NCBI RefSeq assembly: GCF_001438845.1
Contig: NZ_JQCL01000029.1
Span: forward strand, 1-64,000
Length of the DNA stretch: 64,000 bases
Reading direction: 5' to 3'
Origin: Lactiplantibacillus xiangfangensis
GTDB taxonomy: Bacteria > Bacillota > Bacilli > Lactobacillales > Lactobacillaceae
Shown here: in pieces, positions 47,285-56,284 of the stretch
Position numbering within the stretch: position 1 is the first letter of the stretch
Layout of the letters: every line of letters begins with the position of its first letter
Notes under the pieces: generated by a model
The model's database searches: none
What the model was told of the DNA's origin: nothing
Seen by the model: only the letters and a program-made list of their open reading frames with translations
Translations under genes and position numbers: made by a program

Positions 47285-47653
47285 ATGGATCCTAAATTTC
47301 TCGCCGTTATCAAAGACAGCACGCCCGCAACCATCGTCACCGTTAACGCCAATCCAGCGCACGTTGTTAACACTTGGAGTCATTACATCAAGGTCGTTGA
47401 CGACCACACCCTCCTGATTCCTTCAGCTGGTATGCATTCAATCGAAAATGATTTTCCAACCGATAATCACCTCACGATTACCGTCGGGAGCTACAAAGTT
47501 CCTGGTACAACCGGGACTGGTTGTGGCTTCCACATTCACGGTACCGGCCAGTTTAAAACTGACGGCGCCTACTACGATGAAATGAAAGCCAAGTTCGATT
47601 GGATTCGCGCCGTACTGCTCGTAACCATCGACGACATCGAACAAAAAATCTAG
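47285..47653 (+). CDS. Pyridoxamine 5'-phosphate oxidase family flavin protein
   Basis: A 122-residue split-barrel protein of the PNPOx-like FMN-binding family; ATIVTVNANPAHVVNTWSHY and FHIHGTGQFKTDG fit strands of the barrel. The reaction is unknown: members bind FMN, F420 or haem. ATG 47285 has AAGGAAGCG upstream. It stands alone between a terminator before and one after, and next to the flavin-reductase module, which may or may not be related. Confidence 0.75.
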   Translation: MDPKFLAVIKDSTPATIVTVNANPAHVVNTWSHYIKVVDDHTLLIPSAGMHSIENDFPTDNHLTITVGSYKVPGTTGTGCGFHIHGTGQFKTDGAYYDEMKAKFDWIRAVLLVTIDDIEQKI

Positions 47654-47660
47654 CCAAATA

Positions 47661-47703
47661 AAAATTCTTGCTCCCGCAAATCAGCGGTAGCAAGAATTTT
47701 TTT
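47661..47703. terminator. Terminator between the PNPOx-like gene and the flavin reductase
   Basis: AAAATTCTTGCT and AGCAAGAATTTT pair around an inner CCGC/GCGG stem; it serves both convergent genes. Confidence 0.9.
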
Positions 47704-47715
47704 AGCCTTTAAAGA

Positions 47716-50013
47716 TTAATGCGTCGCAACGGCTGCCGATTTCTTTTCTGGTAGGCCATCTAAGAAGTTGTTAAAGCATTGCTTCAAGAAATGTACACTA
47801 CCATCATCGTTCAGATGATCATGTTCATCGAACTTCGTCCCAGCTTGTGGCAACATAAATTCGTTTCCTGGCATCACTTGTGCATCAACACCTGGTGAAT
47901 CCAAAATTTGACGTAAGTTCATTTGGGCACGAACCGTTCCTTGAATCCCAAGGGAAGTCCCCACGATCATGACCGGCTTCTCCTTGAATGAATGTTCAGC
48001 ACTTGAAAGCCATTCAATGGCACTCTTCAACGCAGCGGGTACGGAGTGATCGTATTCAGGAACCCCGATGACAACCCCATCTGCAGCTTCAATCTTAGCA
48101 GCTAACGTCTTAACACTAGCTGGTTCTTGATCGATGTCGTCTTCATTGAAAAGTGGTAAATCTTTAATTTCACAAATTTCAAAGTTAACTTCAGTTTCAA
48201 ATAAATCTTTCATCGCAAAGAGTAATTTCCGGTTGTATGACTTGGAAGCGTTCGTCCCAACAACGGCAACGATGTTAGCTTCGTCATCACCAGCAGCCGT
48301 TTGCTTCTTCGCATTTTCGCTAGCTGCGGCACCGGCAACATACCCGGAAGAAATGCCCCAGGTATTCATCATACTTGGCATTGAATCGTGACCATTGGCA
48401 CCACCGATGACTTCACCAGCACCAAAGTAGTTGGCAACGGGTGCGTCCTTAGTGGTCAATAATTGTAAGTTATCAGCGTTGACACTGTAACCACCTAACG
48501 TCGTTGCAAAACGGTCCCGTTGTTCAATTACGTAGAAGGTATCGCCTTCAAATTCGTGTAAGTACTTCGGATCACGGCCAAATTCTTGGTCATGGCCGTC
48601 CTTAACGAAGCCTTGGTAACGTTTGATCGTTGCTGCTAAAGCAGCGCCGTCAATGCCAGCTTCCTTGGCAACCGTGCTCAAATCACCCTTAACAAAGATT
48701 GGGCGCTTCGTTGGGTCAGCAAAGAACTTCTTAATTTCTTCTGCTGTAAAGTCATGTAAGACCAGTAAGTCGTAAACTTTCTTCCAAGTCCGTTCGTCCA
48801 TAACTAAGTAGGCGACTTTGTCGTCTTGTTTTAGAATGGCGTTCCGGAAAGCGGTGTAAACGTTCGATTCGTTAACGATCCGTTCACCCTTACTGTTGAC
48901 GTAAAGGGCACCCATATCAGTGGCTTCCTTGGAAGCGTAAGTCGTTAACTTAGCCACGCCGGGTTCAACTTCAACACCGTGTGGATAGATCTTGTACCAG
49001 CCGAGGTCGTGGGTCTCTAAGTTCAATGCATCGTTGAACTGGTAAGCATCACCAGTTGACGTCATTGGACCGTAGTAATCGATCCCATTGCTTTCGTCGC
49101 CGCGCATCTTTTGGTTAGCACCGTGACCACCGGTAGCTAAAACAACGGACTTTGCTTTGATCTTAAGAGTCGAATCGTGTTGCTTAGCAACCACACCATT
49201 TAAGCTATGTTGACGATTAAAGGTGAGTTCTTCAACCCGTGCGTCTAACAGAATTTGCCCACCGGCAGCAGTGAAGGCTTTAGAAACCTTTTGAATAAAT
49301 TCAAAGCTGCTGGCACTTGGTAATTCGATTTGACGATTGATTGAGTGTTCTGGGGTCTGAGTTTGCGCCTTTTGATAGTGCAAATCAGCGAACTTGCTAA
49401 CAAAGTCGATGGCAGAACCAATGTTATGGACCATTAAGTCAGTTAAAGCGGGATAATTGGTATCGCCACTTTCACGACTAACATCCTGGGCTAACATTTC
49501 AGGTGTGTCATGGTTGTTATCAAAGATTTGTGCGGCGACGTTTGAGCCCGTCCCAACAACATTGGAACCGTTCAAAATGGTGGCGCCACCCATATAACCG
49601 TTCTTTTCAACTAAGATGACTTTTTGTCCCATCGCTAAAGCGCGACAGCCGGCAACTAATCCAGCTTCACCACCACCGATGACTAAAACATCGGTTTTAT
49701 AGTTCTTGGTTTCCGCCGTTTCCTTCTTCTTTGGTGTTGGGACAACGTTAATGCCGGCACCTTCAACCGCTTTGTCAGCGGAAGTTAATAAAGCTTTGGT
49801 CATGACGGTCGCACCACTAATGGTGTCAACGTTAAATGACTGTTCAGTAATAATATTATGTTTTAATTTATCAATGACTTGGTTAAAAATCCCAGACGTT
49901 TCGGAATGCTTCAAAATCTTTAGATCTTTAATCTTATTATCTTTTAAATCAACTTCATAGTTGATAATTCCGTTATGGCCCATTGCTTGGCCTTTTACTT
50001 GTTTACTACTCAA
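47716..50013 (-). CDS. Three-domain flavin reductase (FMN_bind, FAD flavocytochrome-c type, FMN reductase)
   Basis: A 765-residue cytoplasmic fusion. Residues 1-85 form an FMN_bind domain with the ApbE target motif DTISGAT (threonine 69); 105-560 form a FAD_binding_2 domain of the fumarate/urocanate reductase family (VIGGGEAGLVAG at 111-122); 580-750 form an NADPH-dependent FMN reductase domain (VGTNASKSYN; GVPEYDHSVPAALK). Enzymes with this plan, such as HcrB of L. plantarum, pass NAD(P)H electrons to a double bond. The fumarate-site histidine and arginine motifs are not conserved (TTLGGYS; GHDSMPS), so the substrate is another unsaturated acid, by context probably from quinate/shikimate. 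It starts at a TTG 9 bases after GGAG and overlaps apbE by 8 bases. Confidence 0.85.
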   Translation of the reverse strand: MSSKQVKGQAMGHNGIINYEVDLKDNKIKDLKILKHSETSGIFNQVIDKLKHNIITEQSFNVDTISGATVMTKALLTSADKAVEGAGINVVPTPKKKETAETKNYKTDVLVIGGGEAGLVAGCRALAMGQKVILVEKNGYMGGATILNGSNVVGTGSNVAAQIFDNNHDTPEMLAQDVSRESGDTNYPALTDLMVHNIGSAIDFVSKFADLHYQKAQTQTPEHSINRQIELPSASSFEFIQKVSKAFTAAGGQILLDARVEELTFNRQHSLNGVVAKQHDSTLKIKAKSVVLATGGHGANQKMRGDESNGIDYYGPMTSTGDAYQFNDALNLETHDLGWYKIYPHGVEVEPGVAKLTTYASKEATDMGALYVNSKGERIVNESNVYTAFRNAILKQDDKVAYLVMDERTWKKVYDLLVLHDFTAEEIKKFFADPTKRPIFVKGDLSTVAKEAGIDGAALAATIKRYQGFVKDGHDQEFGRDPKYLHEFEGDTFYVIEQRDRFATTLGGYSVNADNLQLLTTKDAPVANYFGAGEVIGGANGHDSMPSMMNTWGISSGYVAGAAASENAKKQTAAGDDEANIVAVVGTNASKSYNRKLLFAMKDLFETEVNFEICEIKDLPLFNEDDIDQEPASVKTLAAKIEAADGVVIGVPEYDHSVPAALKSAIEWLSSAEHSFKEKPVMIVGTSLGIQGTVRAQMNLRQILDSPGVDAQVMPGNEFMLPQAGTKFDEHDHLNDDGSVHFLKQCFNNFLDGLPEKKSAAVATH

Positions 50014-50962
50014 TATAAAACACTCCTTTGCGTCGCGGCTTTAAGCCACTCGTAACCGTTACTTGTTGTTTTCGATCAATAAAAATAGCTTCAGTTCCGG
50101 GCAACTCTTCAATTAAAGCTGCACCGGCCTTCGGACCTTTGAAATAGGTGACCGTGGAAAGTACCTCGGCCAACTCAGACTGGTCAGTAACCACCGTAAC
50201 TTGATCCAATTGATTCTCAACCGGATAACCGGTTTGTGGATCCAGAATATGGTGATAGCGGTGACCGTTAACTTCAAAGTACCGTTCAAATATTCCGGAA
50301 GTAACCACGGTTTTGGCGGGCATTTCGACTTGTAACCCGGGATAGCCACGCGGTGCGGCCGGGGCCTGGACGCCGACCTGCCACCGTTCATCCGCCGTTA
50401 GCGGATTGGCACCTAACAACTTGACGTTGCCACCCAGGTTAACAATCGCGCTTGTTATCCCAGCCTGTTGCAGCTGAGTCACAATTTGATCAGCGAAGTA
50501 ACCCTTCGCAATGGCACCAAGGTCCAGCTGCATGCCAGCTTGTTTCAGAAAAACGCTATGCTGTGTAGCGTTTAGTTCCACCTGATCGAGATTCATCAGT
50601 TGCAACCGTTCCTGAATCGCTGGTGCACTTGGGACTTGATGACCACCAAAACCAATCTTCCAAAGTTTAACTAAGGGTCCAATCAACACGTTAAAGCTAT
50701 CAGCGTGCTGACGGGAATAATTCAATGCATCATGAATCAACTCAAAGCATTGCGGACTCACCGTTACGGCCTTTTTTCCAGCGGCCTGATTAACGGCACT
50801 TAGCTCCGAATCCTGCCGATTAACCGAGAAGATTCGATCCATCTGTTCTAAGTAGTCGTAGACGGCTTCAATCGCCGTCTGACGTGGTTCAAATAAGGTC
50901 AGGGAAATCACGGTCCCCATCATTGTAAATTGTGAAACGAACTTTTTCTGGGGTACCGCCAT
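50006..50962 (-). CDS. apbE: FAD:protein FMN transferase
   Basis: A 318-residue ApbE-family enzyme that attaches FMN from FAD to a threonine in Dxx(S/T)GAT motifs. Features are the MGTVISL start, DSELSAVNQAAG, LDLGAIAKGYFAD and IVNLGGNVKLLG; no signal peptide or lipobox is present, so it acts in the cytoplasm. It overlaps the reductase gene, whose FMN_bind domain holds the target motif, so the pair is almost certainly enzyme and substrate. ATG 50962 has GGAGG 8 bases upstream. Confidence 0.93.
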   Translation of the reverse strand: MAVPQKKFVSQFTMMGTVISLTLFEPRQTAIEAVYDYLEQMDRIFSVNRQDSELSAVNQAAGKKAVTVSPQCFELIHDALNYSRQHADSFNVLIGPLVKLWKIGFGGHQVPSAPAIQERLQLMNLDQVELNATQHSVFLKQAGMQLDLGAIAKGYFADQIVTQLQQAGITSAIVNLGGNVKLLGANPLTADERWQVGVQAPAAPRGYPGLQVEMPAKTVVTSGIFERYFEVNGHRYHHILDPQTGYPVENQLDQVTVVTDQSELAEVLSTVTYFKGPKAGAALIEELPGTEAIFIDRKQQVTVTSGLKPRRKGVFYIE

Positions 50963-50990
50963 CTGCCTGACCTCCATGTGACATGTTTAA

Positions 50991-51752
50991 TTAACTAAGT
51001 TTCAAATCTTCGAGTTCTGGACGTAAGTGGTCCAAGGCGATTTGGCCTGGTGCGGAAGCCGCACCGACCGTCGCGAATGATAAGCATGAGCCAAAGACTT
51101 CGCCGGCTAACCGTGAAACCTTCCCAAGGTCACCCATGGACATCGTAATCACAGGTTGACTCAAGGTCTTACGAGCTTCGTTGGTTGCGGTTAATAACGT
51201 TAAGACGTCATCAGCTGACTGCGGCATAACGGCCATTTTAGCAACATCCGCACCGAAGTCAACCATGCTTGTCAAACGACCAACGATATCTTTCTTCGAA
51301 GGTGTTTTGTCAAAATCATGGTTACTCATGATCACAACAACATTGTTGTCATGAGCCTTAGCGACTAAGCCTTTAACGTCTGCTTCATCATGGTAACGTT
51401 CTACATCCAAAGCATCCGTAAATTTGCCTGCTAAGACATTTTCACAAACTTTAAAGTAGTCGGCATCGCTTAATTCAAGCGCGCCACCCTCACCGTGTGT
51501 CCGGAAAGTAGTCAATAACGCGATTGAGCCAAGGGCACTCCGTAACCACTGACCAGTTTGTTGTAGTTGTTTAGCATCGGTGACGCCTTCAAAGAAGTCA
51601 ATCCGCCATTCAACAACGTCTGGTGCGGCCATCTTAATGGGATCAACTGCGGCTAAAATGTCTGCGGTCGTCTTCCCAGTAATCGGAACGGCTAACTTTG
51701 GCCGGCCACTACCTAAACTGATATTACGTAATTTAACAACTGGTTGTGTCAT
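50991..51752 (-). CDS. aroD: Type I 3-dehydroquinate dehydratase
   Basis: A 253-residue class I dehydratase interconverting 3-dehydroquinate and 3-dehydroshikimate through a Schiff base. The family motifs VEWRIDFFEG, MSNHDFDKTP (catalytic histidine) and VAKMAVMP (Schiff-base lysine) are present. It lies between an MFS carrier and apbE in the same minus-strand operon, and overlaps the carrier stop by one base. Its setting points to quinate/shikimate use rather than aromatic amino-acid synthesis. Confidence 0.95.
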   Translation of the reverse strand: MTQPVVKLRNISLGSGRPKLAVPITGKTTADILAAVDPIKMAAPDVVEWRIDFFEGVTDAKQLQQTGQWLRSALGSIALLTTFRTHGEGGALELSDADYFKVCENVLAGKFTDALDVERYHDEADVKGLVAKAHDNNVVVIMSNHDFDKTPSKKDIVGRLTSMVDFGADVAKMAVMPQSADDVLTLLTATNEARKTLSQPVITMSMGDLGKVSRLAGEVFGSCLSFATVGAASAPGQIALDHLRPELEDLKLS

Positions 51753-52966
51753 TACTTGACAGCTCCCTTCTGACTAGGCTTGCCAAACAAGTGGTAGTAA
51801 CGAACGGTAATCAATACGGCTAAGACAAATCCAATTAACGCAATAATAACGTCGAATAAGAAGATGTTAGCGATATTGGTAGACATCATCCCGGTAAACA
51901 GTGGAATCGTGAAGGAAGCAATCGAACCGGCCGTGTAAAATACCCCGGTAATCGTCCCTTTGCCTGCTGGGAAGAAGGTTGACATGATGGTCAAACCAAG
52001 TTGTAGAACCCCACCAGCGGCTGAGAAACCAACGACAAACGACATGATGGAACACATAATTGCTGTTGGGAACATGTACATTAATAATAGTGAAATAAAT
52101 GAAATCAACGTGTAAACGCCTAAGAATTGAATTTCTTTAACGGCGCGTTTAGCCAACGCAGCGGTAACTAACACACAGACAATTGAACCGATACTGTAGT
52201 AACTAATTAACGCGTGTGACCCGGCATCACCCATTCCGGCGACCTTAGTCCCGTATTGGCTGAGCCATTGACTAACTAGGTAGAAAGTTGCTTGTGCAAC
52301 GTAACCATAGAGTACGAATAACGTCCCATCAAACCAGACGTTACCTTTGGAAACTGGAACATCTTCTTTTTCTGCTTCTTTTTCTTCAACCTTAGCGTCT
52401 TGGTTAGCAACTGGGAACTTGCCAGCGAAGAGCATGAAAAGTAAGTTGACGATTAAGACAACGATACATAAGATGAATGACCAGCCGTACCAGAAATCGC
52501 CGGCAACTAAGAAACTGACGAACAGTGGTAAACCAAATTGGCCTAAAGAAACGAACGCTTTAATAATAACGTTTGCGGATCCTTTAGATTCGGGGAACAT
52601 TTCCATCAAGGCTGGATACGTCCCGGAATCCAAGAAGGAGTTTGCAATCCCCGCTAGAATCCCAAAAATATAAGCTACCGTGATCGAAGTGCTGACCAAT
52701 ATCCCACCGAAGAACAGCAGGTACGTGATCACCCCTAAAACAACGAACGGCTTCCGACCAAATTTATCAGATAACCACCCGGAAACGAGCAATACGATCA
52801 AACGCCCGATCCCAAGGGAAGAAATGACGATGGCCACACCACCAACAGTGGTATTCCAGTGTTTAGCTAGCGCCTCCATGTTTTGCGCTAAGATGATAAC
52901 GCCCATCCCGTGAATAAAGTAGTTTAGATATAAGCTTATCGCGGTAGGCATATACTTATTTTTCAT
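51752..52966 (-). CDS. MFS transporter, candidate quinate/shikimate carrier
   Basis: A 404-residue, 12-helix major facilitator with the loop motif SDKFGRKPFVVLG after helix 2 and an acidic central loop (VEEKEAEKEDVPVSK). It is between aroE and aroD in one operon, which makes uptake of quinate or shikimate likely. It is clearly paralogous to the carrier at 56528-57730: both share LAQNM, VISSLGIGRL and ANSFLDSGTYPALME. Substrate is inferred from context only. Confidence 0.87.
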   Translation of the reverse strand: MKNKYMPTAISLYLNYFIHGMGVIILAQNMEALAKHWNTTVGGVAIVISSLGIGRLIVLLVSGWLSDKFGRKPFVVLGVITYLLFFGGILVSTSITVAYIFGILAGIANSFLDSGTYPALMEMFPESKGSANVIIKAFVSLGQFGLPLFVSFLVAGDFWYGWSFILCIVVLIVNLLFMLFAGKFPVANQDAKVEEKEAEKEDVPVSKGNVWFDGTLFVLYGYVAQATFYLVSQWLSQYGTKVAGMGDAGSHALISYYSIGSIVCVLVTAALAKRAVKEIQFLGVYTLISFISLLLMYMFPTAIMCSIMSFVVGFSAAGGVLQLGLTIMSTFFPAGKGTITGVFYTAGSIASFTIPLFTGMMSTNIANIFLFDVIIALIGFVLAVLITVRYYHLFGKPSQKGAVK

Positions 52967-52978
52967 ATTAAACCCTCA

Positions 52979-53860
52979 TTATTTTTTGTCATCGAACAAG
53001 ATTTGGCGAATGTAATCAACTGGCATATCTTCGCCAGTCCAAAGCTTGAAAGCAGCCGCACCTTGAGCGAGCATCATGCCTAAGCCGTTAAAGACGTGCT
53101 TAACACCGGCTTTTTTAGCAACCCGCATCAACTTAGTTTCACGTGGGGCGTAAACCGTATCGAAGACAACTAAATCAGGGTTGTTGAACCAAGTTGGGTC
53201 ATCAACTAAGGTCTTGTCTTCCAAAGGCTTCATCCCAACACCGGTTGAATCAGTGTAAATAAATGAGCTTTGAATTTCTTTCTTAAAGTCGTCACGATCT
53301 TCTAGTTCATGTAAGGTTGCGTGGCAATCAGTCTTTTCGTTGATTAAGGCAACGTTGCGTTTAGCGTTTTCCCATTCAGCATCATGTACGTTAAAGATTG
53401 ACATTTCCTTAACGCCATCCAAAGCAGCTTGAACAGCAATGGCAGTCCCAGCACCACCGGCACCAGCTAAGGTCATCTTTTGGCCACGAATGTTAATTCC
53501 TTCGTCATCCAAAGACTTCATAAAGCCAATCCCATCAGTCGTGTAACCGGTTAAAATTCCGTCGTCGTTAACAACCGTGTTAACAGCGCCGACCATTTCA
53601 GCAGCTGGGTCTAATTTATCTAGTAAAGGAATAACCTTTTGCTTGTTTGGCATTGAAATGTTTGAGCCGCGCATATCCAAGGTCCGGATCGATTCAATAG
53701 CAGAAGGTAATTTGTCGTTGCCCACTTCAAATGCTAAGTATGCGTAATTCAAACCTAATTTTGCAAAAGCGTTGTTGTGCATGGTTGGTGACATCGAGTG
53801 CCGAATAGGATAAGCCATCAAACCAATTAATAAAGTATGTCCGTCAATACGTTCTGTCAT
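52979..53860 (-). CDS. aroE: Shikimate/quinate 5-dehydrogenase, YdiB-like
   Basis: A 293-residue AroE-family dehydrogenase. The substrate site has SMSPTMHNNAF and the catalytic lysine in SMPNKQKV; the cofactor motif is AGAGGAGTAI. After the second strand the sequence is FNVHDAE, with an acidic residue where NADP-type AroE proteins have NRT followed by a basic residue; E. coli YdiB has NRRD there and uses NAD with quinate or shikimate. I infer NAD preference. First gene of the module; AGGAG precedes the ATG. The LysR gene is divergent. Confidence 0.92.
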   Translation of the reverse strand: MTERIDGHTLLIGLMAYPIRHSMSPTMHNNAFAKLGLNYAYLAFEVGNDKLPSAIESIRTLDMRGSNISMPNKQKVIPLLDKLDPAAEMVGAVNTVVNDDGILTGYTTDGIGFMKSLDDEGINIRGQKMTLAGAGGAGTAIAVQAALDGVKEMSIFNVHDAEWENAKRNVALINEKTDCHATLHELEDRDDFKKEIQSSFIYTDSTGVGMKPLEDKTLVDDPTWFNNPDLVVFDTVYAPRETKLMRVAKKAGVKHVFNGLGMMLAQGAAAFKLWTGEDMPVDYIRQILFDDKK

Positions 53861-54004
53861 GTTAATCCACTCCTAAAATATTTTTTATTTGGTGATTTGT
53901 TACTCAATTCACTTGTTATCTTAGCAAAATGCTTTAATATAATAAATATGAATGAGTCGTTAAATCGATTGAATTTCTTTATGAATGGAAGGGGTATCAT
54001 TGAT

Positions 54005-54934
54005 ATGAATCTTAGGCATTTAGAATTTTTCAAAGAATTAGCCCGTACTCAACACATGGCAAAAGCGGCCGAGAATCTTGGTATATCCCAACCTTCGCTC
54101 AGTTATGCAATTAAAAAGCTGGAAAAAGAGATTGGCGTTCCATTATTCGAACCAGACGGCCGCAATATCAAATTAACACCGATTGGATCGGTCTATTTGA
54201 AGTATATTGTCGCCAGTTTAAACGATTTATCACAAGGTAACGAGCTCGTCCAACAATTAATGAACCCTGACAGAGGTCACATTAACTTGGGCTTCACATA
54301 CACCATGGGACAACAGCTCGTCCCCGAATTAATTACCGAATTTCAAATTGATTCGCAAAATCAAGCCATTACCTTTGACCTTGGTCAGGGAAATTCTCTC
54401 AACTTACTAAAGGACCTCGCCGATGAAAAATACGACTTAGTTTTTGCCTCTAACGTCGACAAACTAGGCGAACAGCCCACGTCGAACCTATTTGACTTCA
54501 TTCCTATCGTTCAACAAGCGATTGTTGCCGTTTTACCGCCCAATCACCCGTTAGCGCAAAAAGAAGCTGTCACAATTCAGGACCTGGCACCCTACCCAAT
54601 GTTGTTGTTTTCCAAAAACAGTGGGCTACGGCCGTTGATTGATCAAATTTTAGACGCCGCCAACGTCAAGCCGAAAGTGGCTTACGAAATTGAAGAAGAC
54701 CACACCATGGTGGGCTTCGTTCACTTTAATTTGGGCGTTGCCATCATGCCACACTTGCCCCTGCTAGACCAAAATAGCGTCGTTGTGAAGCCGCTAGCCA
54801 ACCAGCCGTTACAACATCAAATTTACTTGATTGTTAAACGGAACCACTTCCTGACGCCATCGGTCCACCGGTTTCAAGAATTTAGTCGCAGCTATTGCTG
54901 GAAACATTACACGAGTCAGGAAAAGTTACTTTAA
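54005..54934 (+). CDS. LysR family transcriptional regulator
   Basis: A 309-residue LysR regulator with N-terminal winged helix (MAKAAENLGISQPSLSYAIK, about 18-37) and a periplasmic-type effector domain. It is divergent from aroE across 144 bases, the usual layout for a LysR protein activating its neighbour, so quinate, shikimate or a pathway intermediate is the probable inducer. ATG 54005 has AAGGGG 10 bases upstream; an open frame reaches further back into the aroE promoter without a site. Confidence 0.93.
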   Translation: MNLRHLEFFKELARTQHMAKAAENLGISQPSLSYAIKKLEKEIGVPLFEPDGRNIKLTPIGSVYLKYIVASLNDLSQGNELVQQLMNPDRGHINLGFTYTMGQQLVPELITEFQIDSQNQAITFDLGQGNSLNLLKDLADEKYDLVFASNVDKLGEQPTSNLFDFIPIVQQAIVAVLPPNHPLAQKEAVTIQDLAPYPMLLFSKNSGLRPLIDQILDAANVKPKVAYEIEEDHTMVGFVHFNLGVAIMPHLPLLDQNSVVVKPLANQPLQHQIYLIVKRNHFLTPSVHRFQEFSRSYCWKHYTSQEKLL

Positions 54935-54951
54935 TGTTTCAACGTTAGAAG

Positions 54952-54981
54952 TTGACAAATTTCAAACGTACATGCTAATCT
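54952..54981 (+). promoter_or_regulatory. Promoter of the rsgA-like gene
   Basis: TTGACA (54952-54957) and an extended -10 TGCTAATCT (54973-54981) are 18 bases apart. Transcription should start near 54988, at the base of the folded leader. Confidence 0.7.
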
Positions 54982-54989
54982 GTTGATAA

Positions 54990-55200
54990 ATAAATTAAGG
55001 GTGGTGTGCCGATGTCGGCCGTTTGTTAAGGTAAGAGATACTGCGAAAAGTTGGTTTAAAACCAGCTTAGTTTCGTGTACCCTTATGCTTGGCAAGAAAC
55101 GACGGCTGACAACGGTCACCGGATCGCTTTTTGTGGTGCAGTGGGTAACTGCGCCTTTTTTGTCCAACCAACAAGGGTACTGACTTGTGAAAGGATTATA
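54990..55200 (+). promoter_or_regulatory. Structured attenuator-like leader of the rsgA-like gene
   Basis: The leader can close a domain by AAGGGT (54997-55002) with ACCCTT (55079-55084), enclosing a GTTGGTTT/AAACCAGC hairpin. The same ACCCTT (as GTACCCTT, 55077-55084) is also a perfect partner of AAGGGTAC (55173-55180) just before the ribosome site. Between them is a terminator (55135-55161): GGTGCAGT/ACTGCGCC plus six Ts. ACTGC at 55040-55044 could pair with GCAGT of that terminator. A five-codon frame, ATG at 55012 to TAA at 55027-55029, has AAGGG 10 bases upstream. I recognise no known riboswitch. Confidence 0.6.
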
Positions 55201-55203
55201 AAA

Positions 55204-56280
55204 TTGACAATTAATTTAACAACGTATGGCCTAACTAACTATTTTGAAGACCTCGCTCAGGCAACCCCCGAGCTGACCCTAGCTCGCATCATCTCCCAAC
55301 ATCGGGATTTGTACCAAGTCGTTAGCGAACAAGGTCAGCAACTGGCGCAAGTCAGTGGCAAACTCAACTATCAACTAACGGACCCGACCAGCTATCCGGC
55401 GGTTGGGGACTGGGTCTTAATGACGGCCACGTCAACAACGGATCAGGCCGTCATTGACCAAGTTTTGCCACGGCAGAGCTTACTGGCCCGCTCAGCGGCT
55501 GGGACCGGCCGTCAGGGACAGGCCATTGCCGCTAATTTGACCACGATCTTTATTTGCATGGCGTTAAATGGCGACTTCAACGTCCGCCGACTAGAACGCT
55601 ACCTGACCATGGCTTGGGATAGTGGCGCCACCCCAGTCGTGGTACTGACCAAGGTGGATTTGTGCCCCGTTTTAGACGCTAAGATGGCCCTGTTAGCCGA
55701 CAGCACAATGGGCGTCGACGTTATTAGTTGTTCCGCTAAGACGGGGGCCGGTTTCGATGCGGTCAACGCCTACCTGCTACCTGGCAAAACGGTGGCGTTC
55801 ATCGGTTCCTCAGGTGTCGGCAAATCAACTTTAATCAACCATTTGCTAGGCACCGAAGCCCTGCTGACAAAAACGATTCGTGAAGACGATGCCAAGGGCC
55901 GCCATGCGACCACGGCACGCCAATTAATCGTCTTGCCGCAAGGTGGGTTAGTGATCGATACACCGGGAATGCGCGAATTACAACTTCTGAGTGGTAACTT
56001 TGACCAAAGCTTTGCCGACGTCACGGCGTTAGCAAAGAATTGTAAGTTTCGCGATTGCCAGCACCAAGGGGAACCCGGATGTGCCGTCCAAGCGGCGATT
56101 GCAACTGGTGAACTCTCAGCAGACCGCTTAGCCAGCTACCAGAAATTGCAACAAGAACTCGCCTATCAAGGTTTAACGGCCCGTGAGCGTGAAAATGCCA
56201 AAATCGAGCGACTGTTTGGTGGTAAAAGTGCCATGAAACAAGTCGTTAAGCAGGTTCGGCAGAAGAATAAGCGCCGGTAA
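55204..56280 (+). CDS. rsgA: RsgA-like circularly permuted GTPase
   Basis: A 358-residue YjeQ/RsgA-family GTPase that helps mature the small ribosomal subunit. It has an N-terminal OB-fold, the permuted order of GTPase motifs (TKVD, then GSSGVGKSTLINHLLG, then DTPGMREL), and a C-terminal zinc-type region CKFRDCQHQGEPGCAV. The start is a TTG at 55204, 8 bases after AAGGA; upstream frame is leader sequence. It is not in the usual position next to a Stk-type kinase and rpe, so it could be a second, conditional copy. It is controlled by the leader described at 54990-55200. Confidence 0.9.
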   Translation: MTINLTTYGLTNYFEDLAQATPELTLARIISQHRDLYQVVSEQGQQLAQVSGKLNYQLTDPTSYPAVGDWVLMTATSTTDQAVIDQVLPRQSLLARSAAGTGRQGQAIAANLTTIFICMALNGDFNVRRLERYLTMAWDSGATPVVVLTKVDLCPVLDAKMALLADSTMGVDVISCSAKTGAGFDAVNAYLLPGKTVAFIGSSGVGKSTLINHLLGTEALLTKTIREDDAKGRHATTARQLIVLPQGGLVIDTPGMRELQLLSGNFDQSFADVTALAKNCKFRDCQHQGEPGCAVQAAIATGELSADRLASYQKLQQELAYQGLTARERENAKIERLFGGKSAMKQVVKQVRQKNKRR

Positions 56281-56284
56281 ACAG

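Noticed and set aside
55075-55203. Upstream extension of the RsgA-like frame by 43 codons
   Set aside because: The extension is the leader with a terminator; a TTG with a good ribosome site at 55204 gives the normal family N-terminus.
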